From an uncultured Mycoplasmatota bacterium (GTDB lineage Bacteria; Bacillota_I; Bacilli_A; RF39; UBA660): a DNA stretch of 45,697 nucleotides. The stretch covers positions 1 to 45,697 of the forward strand of contig CAMMBX010000002.1 of NCBI GenBank assembly GCA_946494345.1, in the 5' to 3' direction. The notes below the pieces were generated by a model. The model made no database searches and was not told the origin of the DNA. It was given only the letters and a program-made list of their open reading frames with translations. Shown here in pieces: positions 9,167 through 18,261 of this stretch. Position 1 is the stretch's first letter; every line of letters begins with the position of its first letter. The position numbers were made by a program, and so were the translations under genes.

Positions 9167-10468
9167 ATGAGAGTAGTAGTAGCAGGTACAGGTTATGTTG
9201 GATTAATTACAGGTGTTGTTTTAGCATATATAGGAAATAAAGTAACATGTATAGATGTTGATAGTAATAAAATTGATTTATTAAATAATGGGCAAAGCCC
9301 AATTTATGAAAAAGATTTAGATAAATATTTATCTTTAGCTAGAGATAATTTGAGTTTTACTACGGATAATAATTGTTATGCTAATAGCGATGTAATTATA
9401 ATAGGTGTTGGAACTCCAGAAAGAAAAGATGGTAGTGCTAATTTAGACTATGTATATAATGTTTGTGATAATATTGTTAAATATGCAAATAAAGATGTAG
9501 TTGTTGTTATTAAGTCAACTGTTCCTATTGGAACCAATGATGATGTTTTAGAGTATTTATCTTCTAAGAGAAGTGATATCAATATAACAGTGGCTAGTAA
9601 TCCTGAATTTCTAGCCCAAGGAACGGCAATACATGATACTTTATATGCTAGTAGAATTATAGTTGGTGCTGAGGATGATAAAACTTTTGATATTATGAGA
9701 AAACTTTATGAACCATTAACTAAAGATCCTTATAATGTTCCTTATCTTGAAATGGATAGAAGAAGTGCTGAAATGGTAAAATATGCTTCTAATGATTTTT
9801 TGGCTTTAAAAATATCATATATTAATGAAATAGCTAATCTATGTAGTAAAGTAGGTGCAAATATTGATGATGTTACTAAGGGTATGAGTTATGATAAGAG
9901 AATTGGATCTTTATTTTTAAAACCAGGAATAGGTTATGGTGGTAGTTGTTTTCCTAAAGATACAAAGGCTTTACACTGGCTTAGTAAAATAAATGATTGT
10001 GAGTTAAAACTAGTAAAAGATTGTATTGAAATTAATAAGAAACAAAAATTAGTATTACTTGATAAATTAAGAGAATATTTTAAGTCTTTAAAAGATTTAA
10101 AGGTTACTATATTAGGCTTAGCTTTTAAACCTATGACAGATGATTTAAGAGAAGCACCATCACTTGTTAACATAGATATGTTGTTAGATTATAATGCTAA
10201 TGTTACAGTATATGATCCTATTGCAACTTCTAGAGTAGAGAAAATATATGGTGATAAAATAAAATATGCTAAAACTATTGATGATGCAATTATGAATAGT
10301 GATGCTGTTTTGATAATGACGGAATGGCAAGAAATAAAAGAGTATAATGTAGATAATTATGTAAAATATATGAATAATGGTAAAGCTAAGGTTTATGATG
10401 GTAGAAATTGCTATGATCCAAAGATTATGAAAGAAAAAGGAATTTATTATTATTCGATAGGAAGGTAA
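9167..10468 (+). CDS. ugd: UDP-glucose 6-dehydrogenase
   Basis: A 433-aa NAD-dependent enzyme that oxidises UDP-glucose to UDP-glucuronate by two successive steps. It has an N-terminal Rossmann fold (VVAGTGYVGLITGVVLA), the central helix region with EMVKYASNDFLALKISYINE, the catalytic cysteine in GYGGSCFPKDTKAL (about residue 264), and the C-terminal UDP-binding domain beginning at VTILGLAFKPMTDDLREAPS. Length is normal. A UDP-GlcNAc or UDP-ManNAc dehydrogenase cannot be fully excluded, but the GYGGSCFPKD context and length favour UDP-glucose. The product would supply uronic acid to the surface glycan. Confidence 0.88.
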   Translation: MRVVVAGTGYVGLITGVVLAYIGNKVTCIDVDSNKIDLLNNGQSPIYEKDLDKYLSLARDNLSFTTDNNCYANSDVIIIGVGTPERKDGSANLDYVYNVCDNIVKYANKDVVVVIKSTVPIGTNDDVLEYLSSKRSDINITVASNPEFLAQGTAIHDTLYASRIIVGAEDDKTFDIMRKLYEPLTKDPYNVPYLEMDRRSAEMVKYASNDFLALKISYINEIANLCSKVGANIDDVTKGMSYDKRIGSLFLKPGIGYGGSCFPKDTKALHWLSKINDCELKLVKDCIEINKKQKLVLLDKLREYFKSLKDLKVTILGLAFKPMTDDLREAPSLVNIDMLLDYNANVTVYDPIATSRVEKIYGDKIKYAKTIDDAIMNSDAVLIMTEWQEIKEYNVDNYVKYMNNGKAKVYDGRNCYDPKIMKEKGIYYYSIGR

Positions 10469-10489
10469 ATTTAGGGAAGGTGTATTTAT

Positions 10490-11431
10490 ATGGATAAAAT
10501 ATCAATAATCATTCCTTGTTATAATGAAGAGGACTCTATCCCTCTTTTTTATAAAGAGATGACTAAGGTCATGAAAAAAATGTTTAATGTTAAGTTTGAA
10601 ATATTGTTTATCAACGATGGTTCTTTTGATAATAGTTTAAAAGAAATAAAGAAACTTGCAAAAGAACATGATGAAGTTAAGTATATTTCTTTTTCTCGTA
10701 ATTTTGGGAAAGAAGCGGCAATGATAGCAGGACTTGATTATGCAAGTGGTGATTATGTTGCGATAATGGATGTTGACTTACAAGATCCACCAGAGAAATT
10801 AGAAGAGATGTATAAAATAATAAAAAATAATAGTGATATAGATTGTGTAGGTTTAAAAACTAATAGTCATGATGATTATGGCTTTATTAGGAAGTTCTTT
10901 ACCAATTGTTTTTATAAGATAATTGGTAAAATGTCTAAGACTGAAATGGTTCCTGGGGCAAGGGATTTTAGGTTAATGACAAGACAAATGGTAGATGCTA
11001 TAATCTCTTTAAGAGAGTATAACCGTTATTCTAAGGGACTTTTTAGTTTTGTTGGCTTTAATACAGAATGGTTGACTTATAAGATTCCTGAACGTAAAGC
11101 TGGTAAAACTACTTGGAATTTCTTTAAGTTATGTGCTTATGCTTTTGATGGTATTTTGGCATTTACAACTACACCTTTAACTATTGCAGCTTTTATTGGA
11201 GTTATCTTTTGTTTAGTATCTTTAATTGCAATTATTGTAATTATTATTAAGACTTTGTTATTTGGTGATCCTGTAGATGGTTGGCCATCATTAGTATGTA
11301 TTATGTTCTTTTTAAGCGGTATCCAATTGTTTTGTACAGGTATTATTGGAGCATACTTATCTAAAACATATACAGAGGTTAAGAAAAGACCTATTTATAT
11401 TGTAAAAGAAAAAAATATTGAAAAAGTTTAA
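10490..11431 (+). CDS. GtrB/CsbB-like bactoprenol glycosyltransferase
   Basis: A 313-aa GT2 enzyme with the N-terminal motif ISIIIPCYNEEDSIPLFYKEM, the SRNFGKEAAMIAGLDYASG segment and the metal site MDVDLQDPPE, all hallmarks of the GtrB/YkcC/CsbB group that loads glucose or GlcNAc onto undecaprenyl phosphate. RDFRLMTRQ and KAGKTTW belong to the acceptor face, and two transmembrane helices close the protein (about 230-300). It is the second polyprenyl-phosphate sugar transferase in the locus, so the cell may make two lipid-linked sugars here. Confidence 0.88.
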   Translation: MDKISIIIPCYNEEDSIPLFYKEMTKVMKKMFNVKFEILFINDGSFDNSLKEIKKLAKEHDEVKYISFSRNFGKEAAMIAGLDYASGDYVAIMDVDLQDPPEKLEEMYKIIKNNSDIDCVGLKTNSHDDYGFIRKFFTNCFYKIIGKMSKTEMVPGARDFRLMTRQMVDAIISLREYNRYSKGLFSFVGFNTEWLTYKIPERKAGKTTWNFFKLCAYAFDGILAFTTTPLTIAAFIGVIFCLVSLIAIIVIIIKTLLFGDPVDGWPSLVCIMFFLSGIQLFCTGIIGAYLSKTYTEVKKRPIYIVKEKNIEKV

Positions 11432-11444
11432 ATGTTAATAATAA

Positions 11445-11463
11445 ATCAATCTTATCGATTGAT
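11445..11463 (+). terminator. Hairpin after gtrB-like gene, weak terminator candidate
   Basis: A perfect 7-bp inverted repeat (ATCAATC at 11445-11451, GATTGAT at 11457-11463, 5-nt loop) lies 14 nt past the stop codon. It is followed by only three T residues and then an A tract, so it is not a classical intrinsic terminator for the + strand. It marks the break before a new promoter. Confidence 0.35.
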
Positions 11464-11464
11464 G

Positions 11465-11517
11465 TTTAAAAAAAAACTTTTCTGTGGTATTATTAAAGTA
11501 TCTATAGAAAGGTTTTT
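11465..11517 (+). promoter_or_regulatory. Promoter with hairpin that can hide the next ribosome site
   Basis: The -35 is TTTAAA (11465-11470), then 17 nt, then the extended -10 TGG-TATTAT (hexamer 11488-11493). AAAAACTTTTCT (11472-11483) pairs with AGAAAGGTTTTT (11506-11517) over 12 bp with one G-U pair. The right arm contains the AAAGG ribosome site of the gene at 11521. A transcript begun at this promoter (about 11500) lacks the left arm, while read-through RNA from upstream contains both arms. Differential translation is inferred. Confidence 0.45.
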
Positions 11518-11520
11518 ATT

Positions 11521-12780
11521 ATGAAGAAAAATATAATTAAATTAATAGAGCTGTTCTTAATATTAAGTCCTCTTTTTGATATGCTTACAGCTTTTATGCT
11601 TCAGATTTTAAATATCAATTTTACAATTGGAATGGTTGTTAGATTTATTATTATTTTAATATGTATCTTTTATCTTATCTTTATTTATAAACAAAAAGAT
11701 AAAAAATATCTTCTTTTAATACTTGGTGGTATCTTTCTTTATTTATTAATATTTTTAATTACAATGGTTGTAAATAAAGATATCAGTGTTTTGTTATATG
11801 AAGGAAAAAATGCTATAAAAACCTTTTATTTTCCAATATTACTTATTACATTTTATGCTATTGTTAAAGAAAATAAAATTTTTATTACTAATAAGACCTT
11901 GATTATTGTCTATATAATATATTTGTTAGGGATCTTTATTCCTGATATCTTGGGTATTGGTTTTGACAGTTATGAAATAAGTAAAACAGGTAGTATTGGC
12001 TTTTTTAATACAGCTAATGAAATTAGTGCAATTATTTCGATCTTAATGCCTTTTTTTCTACTATATCTTTATGAGAAGAAGAACTTTGTTTTAACAGTAT
12101 TATTAATAGGTGTTTTAGTATTTGACATTTTAAGTATTGGTACTAAGGGACCTTTACTTTCTTTTGTTATTATCATTGGTGTAATACTATTTATATATAT
12201 AATTTACCTTGTCAAAGAAAAACTATATAAAATGCTTTCTTTTCTTCTTGTACTATTGTTCTTATTTATAGTATTTATCAATATATATCTACCTAGGACA
12301 GCTTTTTATGAAAATATTAAAATACATTTAGATTTCTTAGGTGTTGATAATGTTATGGATGTATTTACTGATTATGAGTTATTTGATCATTTTGTTTTTA
12401 GTTCAAGGTTGAAGTTTTTAGGTAATACCTTTGATAATTATAAATCTTCTTCAATTCTTGAAAAAATATTTGGTATCGGTTATATTGAAAATTATGGAGA
12501 AGAAAATAGTACTACTAAGATGATAGAAATGGATTATTTTGATATCTTATTTAGACATGGAATAGTTGGTTTTGCTGTTTATGTGGGGATATTTGGATAT
12601 TTTATTTATCAAGCCTTTAAAAATATTTATTCTTTAAAAGATAATGCTTATAAAATATGTAGTTATTTATCATTATTTTTAATTATTTTATTATCTTTGA
12701 TTACAGGTCATGTCCTTTTAGCTCCTTCTGTCAGCATTTTTGTAGCAATTATTTTGACTAAAAAAGAGGTGGTAAAATGA
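11521..12780 (+). CDS. O-antigen ligase/polymerase-like membrane protein
   Basis: A 419-aa protein with about eleven hydrophobic segments and one large outer loop in the second half (about 260-330), the layout of the Wzy/WaaL superfamily. Motifs that fit are GFFNTANEISAIISILMPFF in the middle and the FSSRLKFLGNTF...FGIGYIENYGE stretch in the loop. The family joins lipid-linked glycan repeats to each other or to an acceptor outside the membrane. It overlaps the next glycosyltransferase gene by 4 nt (ATGA). Polymerase and ligase cannot be told apart here. Confidence 0.8.
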   Translation: MKKNIIKLIELFLILSPLFDMLTAFMLQILNINFTIGMVVRFIIILICIFYLIFIYKQKDKKYLLLILGGIFLYLLIFLITMVVNKDISVLLYEGKNAIKTFYFPILLITFYAIVKENKIFITNKTLIIVYIIYLLGIFIPDILGIGFDSYEISKTGSIGFFNTANEISAIISILMPFFLLYLYEKKNFVLTVLLIGVLVFDILSIGTKGPLLSFVIIIGVILFIYIIYLVKEKLYKMLSFLLVLLFLFIVFINIYLPRTAFYENIKIHLDFLGVDNVMDVFTDYELFDHFVFSSRLKFLGNTFDNYKSSSILEKIFGIGYIENYGEENSTTKMIEMDYFDILFRHGIVGFAVYVGIFGYFIYQAFKNIYSLKDNAYKICSYLSLFLIILLSLITGHVLLAPSVSIFVAIILTKKEVVK

Positions 12781-13643
12781 GAAAGTTAGTTTTTGTTATT
12801 ATAAATTATAATGATTTTAATACTACTAAGAGATTACTTTATAATATAAAAGATTATAAAGTAATAGATAAGATCTATGTTGTTGATAATCATTCTACTG
12901 ATGAATCTTATTCAAAGTTAAAAAAATTAAAAATTAATAGATATGAAGTAATAGAAACACCAGTTAATAAAGGCTTTGCTTATGCCTTAAATGTAGGTGC
13001 TAAAAAGGCTATAGAAGAGTTTAATGATGTTGATATTATCTTTTCTAATGCTGATATAATAATTCATAGTAATGAAGATTTAGAAGATTTAAAAAAGACT
13101 TTAGATAAACGTGATGTAGGACTTGTCGCCCCTGTTGTTTATGAAAATGGTGGTTTAAATAGAGGCTGGAAGTTACCTAGTCCAAAAGAAGAAGTACTTG
13201 GTAATTTACCAGTTATAGGTAAAAGATTTAGTAAAAAATTACATTATAAAGAATCTCATTATAAAAGTGACTATAGTCAAGTAGATGTTATTTCTTTTTG
13301 TTTTTTTCTTATAAAAAGTGAAATCTTAGAAAAGATAAATTATTTTGATGAAGAAACTTTTCTTTACTATGAAGAAAATATTACAGCATCAAAACTTAAG
13401 AGGACTAAATATAAATTATTAATTGATAATAATGTAACAATTATTCATGATCATTCAGTTAGTGTTGATAAAAGTATAAATTATATAAATAAATTTAAAA
13501 TATTAAAGAATAGCCAGTTATATTTTGAGAGTAAATATAATAATGCTAGTAGTTTGGAAATACTTTTGTTAAAACTTACAATTAGATTAACACTGATGAC
13601 TTTATATGTTAGAATATTTATTAGAGGAGGTTTGAAGAAATGA
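12777..13643 (+). CDS. GT2 glycosyltransferase (rhamnosyltransferase-like)
   Basis: A 288-aa GT2 protein with VIINYNDFNTTKRLL at the N-terminus, the YVVDNHSTDESY turn, NKGFAYALNVGAKKA, and SNADIIIH where a DxD-like metal site is expected. The later EETFLYYEENITASKLKRT corresponds to the acceptor/base region of rhamnosyltransferases such as WbbL. It overlaps both neighbours by 4 nt and directly precedes rmlA, so transfer of rhamnose is a reasonable inference. The substrate is not proven by sequence. Confidence 0.78.
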   Translation: MRKLVFVIINYNDFNTTKRLLYNIKDYKVIDKIYVVDNHSTDESYSKLKKLKINRYEVIETPVNKGFAYALNVGAKKAIEEFNDVDIIFSNADIIIHSNEDLEDLKKTLDKRDVGLVAPVVYENGGLNRGWKLPSPKEEVLGNLPVIGKRFSKKLHYKESHYKSDYSQVDVISFCFFLIKSEILEKINYFDEETFLYYEENITASKLKRTKYKLLIDNNVTIIHDHSVSVDKSINYINKFKILKNSQLYFESKYNNASSLEILLLKLTIRLTLMTLYVRIFIRGGLKK

Positions 13644-14515
13644 AAGGAATAATCTTAGCAGGAGGTAGTGGAACGAGGCTTTATCCCTTAACAGAAGTTA
13701 CTAGTAAACAACTTATGCCTATTTATGATAAACCTATGATTTATTATCCTTTGTCAGTTTTAATGCAGGCAGAAATAAGAGATATACTAATAATTTCAAC
13801 GCCTAAAGATTTACCTAGATTTAAGGAATTGTTAGGTGATGGATCTAAGTTTGGTATTAGACTTTCCTATAAAGAACAGCCTAGTCCTGATGGACTTGCT
13901 CAGGCCTTTATTTTAGGAGAAGAATTTATTGGTAATGATACTTGTTGTATGGTTTTAGGAGATAATATTTTCTATGGACCAAATTTAAAAATAGAGTTAA
14001 TGAAAGCGAAAGAATATGCTAATAAAGGAATTTCTACTGTTTTTGGATATCATGTTTATGATCCTGAGAGATTTGGAGTTGTTGAATTTGATAAAGATGG
14101 TAAGGTTTTAAGTGTAGAAGAAAAACCAATAAATCCTAAAAGTAATTATGCTGTGACAGGAATTTATTTTTATGATAATACTGTAATTGAGAAAGCGAAA
14201 AGATTGAAACCATCTTCAAGAGGAGAGTTAGAAATAACTGATTTGAATAGGTTATATTTAGATGAATCTAAATTAAACGTTATTACTTTGAATGAAGGTT
14301 ATGGGTGGTTTGATACAGGAACATTTAAAAGCTTATTTGATGCAACTAATTTTGTAGCGACAATACAAGAACATCAAAATATTACTATTTGTTGTCCAGA
14401 AGAGATTGCCTATAAAAATGGTTGGCTAAAAAGAGAAGATGTTCTAAAACAAGCAGAGTTAATGAAAAAGAATACTTATGGAAAACATTTAATGGAAATT
14501 ATAGAGGAGAAATGA
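13640..14515 (+). CDS. rmlA: Glucose-1-phosphate thymidylyltransferase
   Basis: A 291-aa enzyme that makes dTDP-glucose from glucose-1-phosphate and dTTP, the first step of dTDP-rhamnose synthesis. It has the signature GIILAGGSGTRLYPLTEVTS, KPMIYYPLSVLM, the metal Asp in MVLGDNIFYG, FGVVEFDKDGKVLSVEEKP and NEGYGWFDTGTF. It is full length, overlaps the upstream gene by 4 nt and is followed after one base by rmlC. Confidence 0.96.
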   Translation: MKGIILAGGSGTRLYPLTEVTSKQLMPIYDKPMIYYPLSVLMQAEIRDILIISTPKDLPRFKELLGDGSKFGIRLSYKEQPSPDGLAQAFILGEEFIGNDTCCMVLGDNIFYGPNLKIELMKAKEYANKGISTVFGYHVYDPERFGVVEFDKDGKVLSVEEKPINPKSNYAVTGIYFYDNTVIEKAKRLKPSSRGELEITDLNRLYLDESKLNVITLNEGYGWFDTGTFKSLFDATNFVATIQEHQNITICCPEEIAYKNGWLKREDVLKQAELMKKNTYGKHLMEIIEEK

Positions 14516-14516
14516 T

Positions 14517-15089
14517 ATGAAAAGAATTGCAACTAATTTATTAGATTGTTATATATTAGAGCCCGATAAATTTGGGGATGAAAGGGGATACTTTTCACCA
14601 TATTATATAGAAGCTGATTTAAAAGAATTAGGTTTTCTTGGTGTAAAACAGGCCAATAGAAGTAAAAGTAGTAAAGGAGTAGTAAGAGGACTTCATTTTC
14701 AAGAAGATCCTATGTGTCAAGCGAAAATCGTTGAGGTAATTAAAGGTTCTGCAATTGATGTAGTAGTTGATATTAGAAAAGATTCAGAAACTTATGGAAA
14801 GTTTACAACAGTTAAATTGACTGAAGATAATAATAGACAATTATTTGTACCCCGTGGTTTTGCACATGGTTTTATATCATTAGAGGATGACACTATTTTT
14901 CAGTATTTAGTTGATAATGCTTATGCTCCTGATAAAGAAGGTGGTATTCTTTGGAATGATCCTGATCTTAAGATAAACTGGGAAGAAATGTTTAAAGAAA
15001 ATGGTATAACTAATCCTATTTTATCTGAAAAAGATGGAAAATATCCAAGATTTAAAGATTCTAAAGTATTATTTTTAAGGAGGAAATAA
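14517..15089 (+). CDS. rmlC: dTDP-4-dehydrorhamnose 3,5-epimerase
   Basis: A 190-aa cupin enzyme, third step of dTDP-rhamnose synthesis. Typical segments are FGDERGYFSPYY, GVVRGLHFQEDPMCQAKIV with the catalytic His in RGLHFQ (about residue 63), IDVVVDIRKDSETYGKF, and LFVPRGFAHGFISLEDDTIFQY. The stop codon shares its last base with the start of rmlD (TAATG). Confidence 0.95.
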   Translation: MKRIATNLLDCYILEPDKFGDERGYFSPYYIEADLKELGFLGVKQANRSKSSKGVVRGLHFQEDPMCQAKIVEVIKGSAIDVVVDIRKDSETYGKFTTVKLTEDNNRQLFVPRGFAHGFISLEDDTIFQYLVDNAYAPDKEGGILWNDPDLKINWEEMFKENGITNPILSEKDGKYPRFKDSKVLFLRRK

Positions 15090-15976
15090 TGAAATATTTA
15101 ATTACAGGTTATAAAGGACAATTAGGCTATGATGTAAAAAGAGAATTATTAAAAAGAGGTGTAAGTGAAGAAGATATTCTTGCTATAGATAAAGATGAGA
15201 TGGATATTACTAATAAAGAAGAAGTAGAGATGGTTGTTAAAGGTTTTAATCCAAACGTTATCTTTCATTGTGCAGCTTTTACGGCAGTAGATAAAGCTGA
15301 AGATATGAGTGATGCTTGTTATGCTGTTAATGTTACTGGTACTAAAAATATAGTTGATGTATCAATTGAAACAAACTCTACTGTTATATATATGTCAACT
15401 GATTATGTTTTTGATGGTACTAAAGATGGCCTATATACAGAAGAAGATAATGTAAATCCTAAAAGTGTTTATGGTGAGACTAAGTTTTTAGGTGAAGAAG
15501 AAGTAAGACGTAATCCTAAACATTTTATTACAAGAATATCTTGGGTATTTGGAATTAATGGACATAACTTTATTAGAACAATGTTAAAATTATCAGAAAA
15601 TCATAATGAATTAAATGTGGTTAATGATCAAGTTGGTAGTCCTACTTATACTGTTGATCTTGCTAAAACATTAGTAGATATGGCAGGTAGTGATAAGTAT
15701 GGTACCTATAATGTTACTAATAGTGATTATTGTAGTTGGGCAGAGTTTGCTGATTTTATCTTTAAATCTAATGGAAAAGATGTTAATGTAAATAAAGTTA
15801 CAACAGAAGAATATTTAGAAATTACTGGTACAAAGCAAGCATATCGTCCTAGAAATTCTAAACTAGATAAAACAAAATTAGAAGAGAACTTTGGGTTGTT
15901 ACCAACATGGAAAGATGCAGTTCGTCGTTATAATATAGAACTTGAAGAAGAAAAGAAATTAGTAAAGAAAATATAA
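15089..15976 (+). CDS. rmlD: dTDP-4-dehydrorhamnose reductase
   Basis: A 295-aa short-chain dehydrogenase-type reductase, last step of dTDP-L-rhamnose synthesis. It has an N-terminal ITGYKGQLGYDV nucleotide-binding loop, FHCAAFTAVDKAED, the STDYVFDGTKDG catalytic segment and YGETKFLGE with the YxxxK pair. AGGAGG lies just upstream of the ATG inside the end of rmlC. The dehydratase gene rmlB, needed between rmlA and rmlC, is not found in this window. Confidence 0.95.
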   Translation: MKYLITGYKGQLGYDVKRELLKRGVSEEDILAIDKDEMDITNKEEVEMVVKGFNPNVIFHCAAFTAVDKAEDMSDACYAVNVTGTKNIVDVSIETNSTVIYMSTDYVFDGTKDGLYTEEDNVNPKSVYGETKFLGEEEVRRNPKHFITRISWVFGINGHNFIRTMLKLSENHNELNVVNDQVGSPTYTVDLAKTLVDMAGSDKYGTYNVTNSDYCSWAEFADFIFKSNGKDVNVNKVTTEEYLEITGTKQAYRPRNSKLDKTKLEENFGLLPTWKDAVRRYNIELEEEKKLVKKI

Positions 15977-15993
15977 TACTTAAGGAGAATACT

Positions 15994-16890
15994 ATGCTTG
16001 AAGTTAAACATATTACAAAATATTATGGAAATAATAGGGCAGTTAATGATCTGTCCTTTACTGTTAAAGATGGAGAGATATTTGGTTTACTTGGAGAAAA
16101 TGGAGCGGGTAAGACTACTACATTTAGAATCATTATGGGACTTATTGATGCGAATAGTGGAGAAGTTTTACTTGATGGAGAAAAGATAGACTATAATCTA
16201 ACTGATAAAATTGGGTTTGTTACAGAAGAGAGAAGTCTTCTTACTAAACTTACTGTTTTAGAACAACTTAAATTTTATGGTGTTTTGAAAGGAATGGATG
16301 AGAGCTTAATTGAAAATGATATAGATAAATGGTTAGAAAAGTTTTCCATTTCTAGTTATAAAAATAGAAAGATTAAAGAACTATCTAAAGGTAATCAACA
16401 AAAAATTCAATTTATTTCTGCAATCATTAATCATCCTAAATTATTAATACTTGACGAGCCTTTTACTGGACTTGATCCTATTAATGTTAAAATGATGAAA
16501 GATGCTATTTATGATTTACAAAAAGAAGGTTGTTCAATTATTTTTTCATCTCATCAAATGGAATATATTGAAGACTTTTGTGAGAAGTTAGTTATTTTAG
16601 TAAAAGGAGAAGCAGTTGTAAGTGGTAACTTGAAAGATATTAAAGAAGACTTTGGTATTAAAAATATTATGTTGAGGGGAGATGATTTACCTCTTGATAA
16701 AATAAAAAAAGTTAAAGGTGTTTTAAGCGTTTCCAAAGTAAGAGGAGAAATAGAAGTGAAAATAGAAGATAAAGTGATCGCACCTAAGATCTTTTCCTTA
16801 GTAAAAAACTCTAATATTACTAAATATGATGTAGAAGAGCCAACACTTAATGAAATATTTATTGCGAAAGTAGGGGGTATTCATGAATAG
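15994..16890 (+). CDS. ABC transporter ATPase (NatA/YhaQ-like)
   Basis: A 298-aa ABC ATPase with Walker A GENGAGKTT, signature LSKGNQQKIQF, Walker B LLILDEPFTGLDP and H-loop SSHQM. The extra C-terminal roughly 80 residues (after about 215) end with VEEPTLNEIFIAKV, which is typical of the YhaQ/NatA exporters. It overlaps the permease gene by 8 nt. Substrate unknown; relatives export sodium or small molecules. It follows rmlD by 17 nt and could be read from the same transcript. Confidence 0.88.
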   Translation: MLEVKHITKYYGNNRAVNDLSFTVKDGEIFGLLGENGAGKTTTFRIIMGLIDANSGEVLLDGEKIDYNLTDKIGFVTEERSLLTKLTVLEQLKFYGVLKGMDESLIENDIDKWLEKFSISSYKNRKIKELSKGNQQKIQFISAIINHPKLLILDEPFTGLDPINVKMMKDAIYDLQKEGCSIIFSSHQMEYIEDFCEKLVILVKGEAVVSGNLKDIKEDFGIKNIMLRGDDLPLDKIKKVKGVLSVSKVRGEIEVKIEDKVIAPKIFSLVKNSNITKYDVEEPTLNEIFIAKVGGIHE

Positions 16891-18199
16891 GAAATTTCTT
16901 TATTTAACTAAAGTTAGTTTAAGAAAAAAGTTTAAGACTAAATGGTTTGTTATTACTAATATAATCCTTGCTGTAGCAATAATTCTTCTTTTAAACATTA
17001 ATTCTATAGTATCTTTTTTTGGAGGGGATTTTGATAGTAAGACTAATATAATTGTTGTAGATAATGGTACCGATAGTTATTCTTTATTTGAAAAGAATAT
17101 AGAAAGTTACGCTAGTACAATAAATTCTGATGAAGATGGTGTAAAATTAGCAGTTAAAAAGAGTAATAAAACTGTTGATGAATTAAAAGATGATTTACAA
17201 GATGATGAGATACTAGTAGAGTTAAATAGTGATAGTACAGAATACTTGAAAGCAAAGGTTACTTCTAATGAGAAAATAGATACTTTAACTTATCAAGTAT
17301 TATCTCAGAGTTTAAACTCTACTAAGACTACGATTGGTATGGCTATTAATAATATAGATGCTACTACGTTAAATAATATCTCTAGTCCTGTAACAATAGA
17401 TAGAGTAGTCTTGAATGAAGATAATAATGTCGATGAGAATGTGGGACTTATTATGAGCAGTGTCTTTCCAACAGTAATCTTACCATTTTTTATGTTAACT
17501 ATGATCTTAATTCAAATGGTAGGAGGAGAAATATGCGAAGAGAAGACTACTCGTAGTATGGAAATAATTATTTCTAATGTTTCTCCTAAACAACATTTAA
17601 TGTCTAAGATACTTGCTAGTAATATTTTTGTTATAGTTCAAGGAATGCTTTTAGTAGTTTATGCTGTTATTGGTCTTTTAATAAGTACTAATATGTTAAG
17701 CAGTGGTATGTCACTACCTAGTGAAGTTACATCTATCTTTGATAGTCTAGTAGCATCTGGTTTTATAGAGAAGTTAATCTATGTAATACCTTTAACCTTA
17801 ATCTTAATAGTTTTATCATTCCTTGCTTATTCCATTGTAGCAGGTATTCTTGCTTCTATGACTGTTAATATGGAAGACTTTAGTCAATTACAAACACCAT
17901 TAGTATTTCTTTCTTTAGGAGGTTATTACTTAGCGATGATGGCGGGTATGTTTAATGGTTCAGTTCTTATTAGAATACTTTCATATGTACCATTCTTATC
18001 ATCATTTGTTAGTCCTAGTTTATATATGATGGGAGAAATAGGTTTAGTTGATATAGTTATTTCTATTATTATATTAATTCTATTTATTTATTTGATACTT
18101 CATTTTGGAATAAAAGTATATAAAGTAGGAATACTTAATTATTCTAATGAAAAAGTTTGGAGTAAATTCTTTAAGGCTTTTAAAAATAAAGATGTATAA
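16883..18199 (+). CDS. ABC-2 type permease (NatB/YhaP-like)
   Basis: A 438-aa membrane protein in the ABC2_membrane_3 layout: one N-terminal helix (about 18-40), an extracytoplasmic domain of roughly 150 residues rich in Asp/Asn/Thr, then six hydrophobic segments from about residue 190. The coupling-helix motif GGEICEEKTTRSMEIIISNV is clear. It pairs with the overlapping ATPase gene. Confidence 0.88.
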   Translation: MNRKFLYLTKVSLRKKFKTKWFVITNIILAVAIILLLNINSIVSFFGGDFDSKTNIIVVDNGTDSYSLFEKNIESYASTINSDEDGVKLAVKKSNKTVDELKDDLQDDEILVELNSDSTEYLKAKVTSNEKIDTLTYQVLSQSLNSTKTTIGMAINNIDATTLNNISSPVTIDRVVLNEDNNVDENVGLIMSSVFPTVILPFFMLTMILIQMVGGEICEEKTTRSMEIIISNVSPKQHLMSKILASNIFVIVQGMLLVVYAVIGLLISTNMLSSGMSLPSEVTSIFDSLVASGFIEKLIYVIPLTLILIVLSFLAYSIVAGILASMTVNMEDFSQLQTPLVFLSLGGYYLAMMAGMFNGSVLIRILSYVPFLSSFVSPSLYMMGEIGLVDIVISIIILILFIYLILHFGIKVYKVGILNYSNEKVWSKFFKAFKNKDV

Positions 18200-18206
18200 T
18201 GCTAAA

Positions 18207-18234
18207 AAGTTATTTCGTTAAAACGAAATAACTT
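18207..18234 (+). repeat. 13-bp perfect inverted repeat
   Basis: AAGTTATTTCGTT (18207-18219) and AACGAAATAACTT (18222-18234) are perfect complements around two bases. It lies 7 nt past the permease stop and its last two bases are the first two of a TTGACA box. No T tract follows. It may be a terminator without a U run, or an operator for the next gene. Confidence 0.6.
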
Positions 18235-18261
18235 GACAAAAATGTTATATAAATATAAAAT
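18233..18261 (+). promoter_or_regulatory. Near-consensus promoter before DUF4143 ATPase
   Basis: TTGACA (18233-18238), a 17-nt spacer and TAAAAT (18256-18261). The predicted start, about 18268, falls inside the AAAGG ribosome site and leaves a leader of only about 11 nt before the ATG at 18279. Confidence 0.55.

Noticed and set aside
9934..10173. A 79-codon open frame on - inside the UDP-glucose dehydrogenase gene.
   Set aside because: Antisense to conserved coding sequence with no start signals.
15998..16189. A 63-codon alternative frame at the start of the ABC ATPase gene.
   Set aside because: It overlaps the Walker A region in another frame and has no independent ribosome site.
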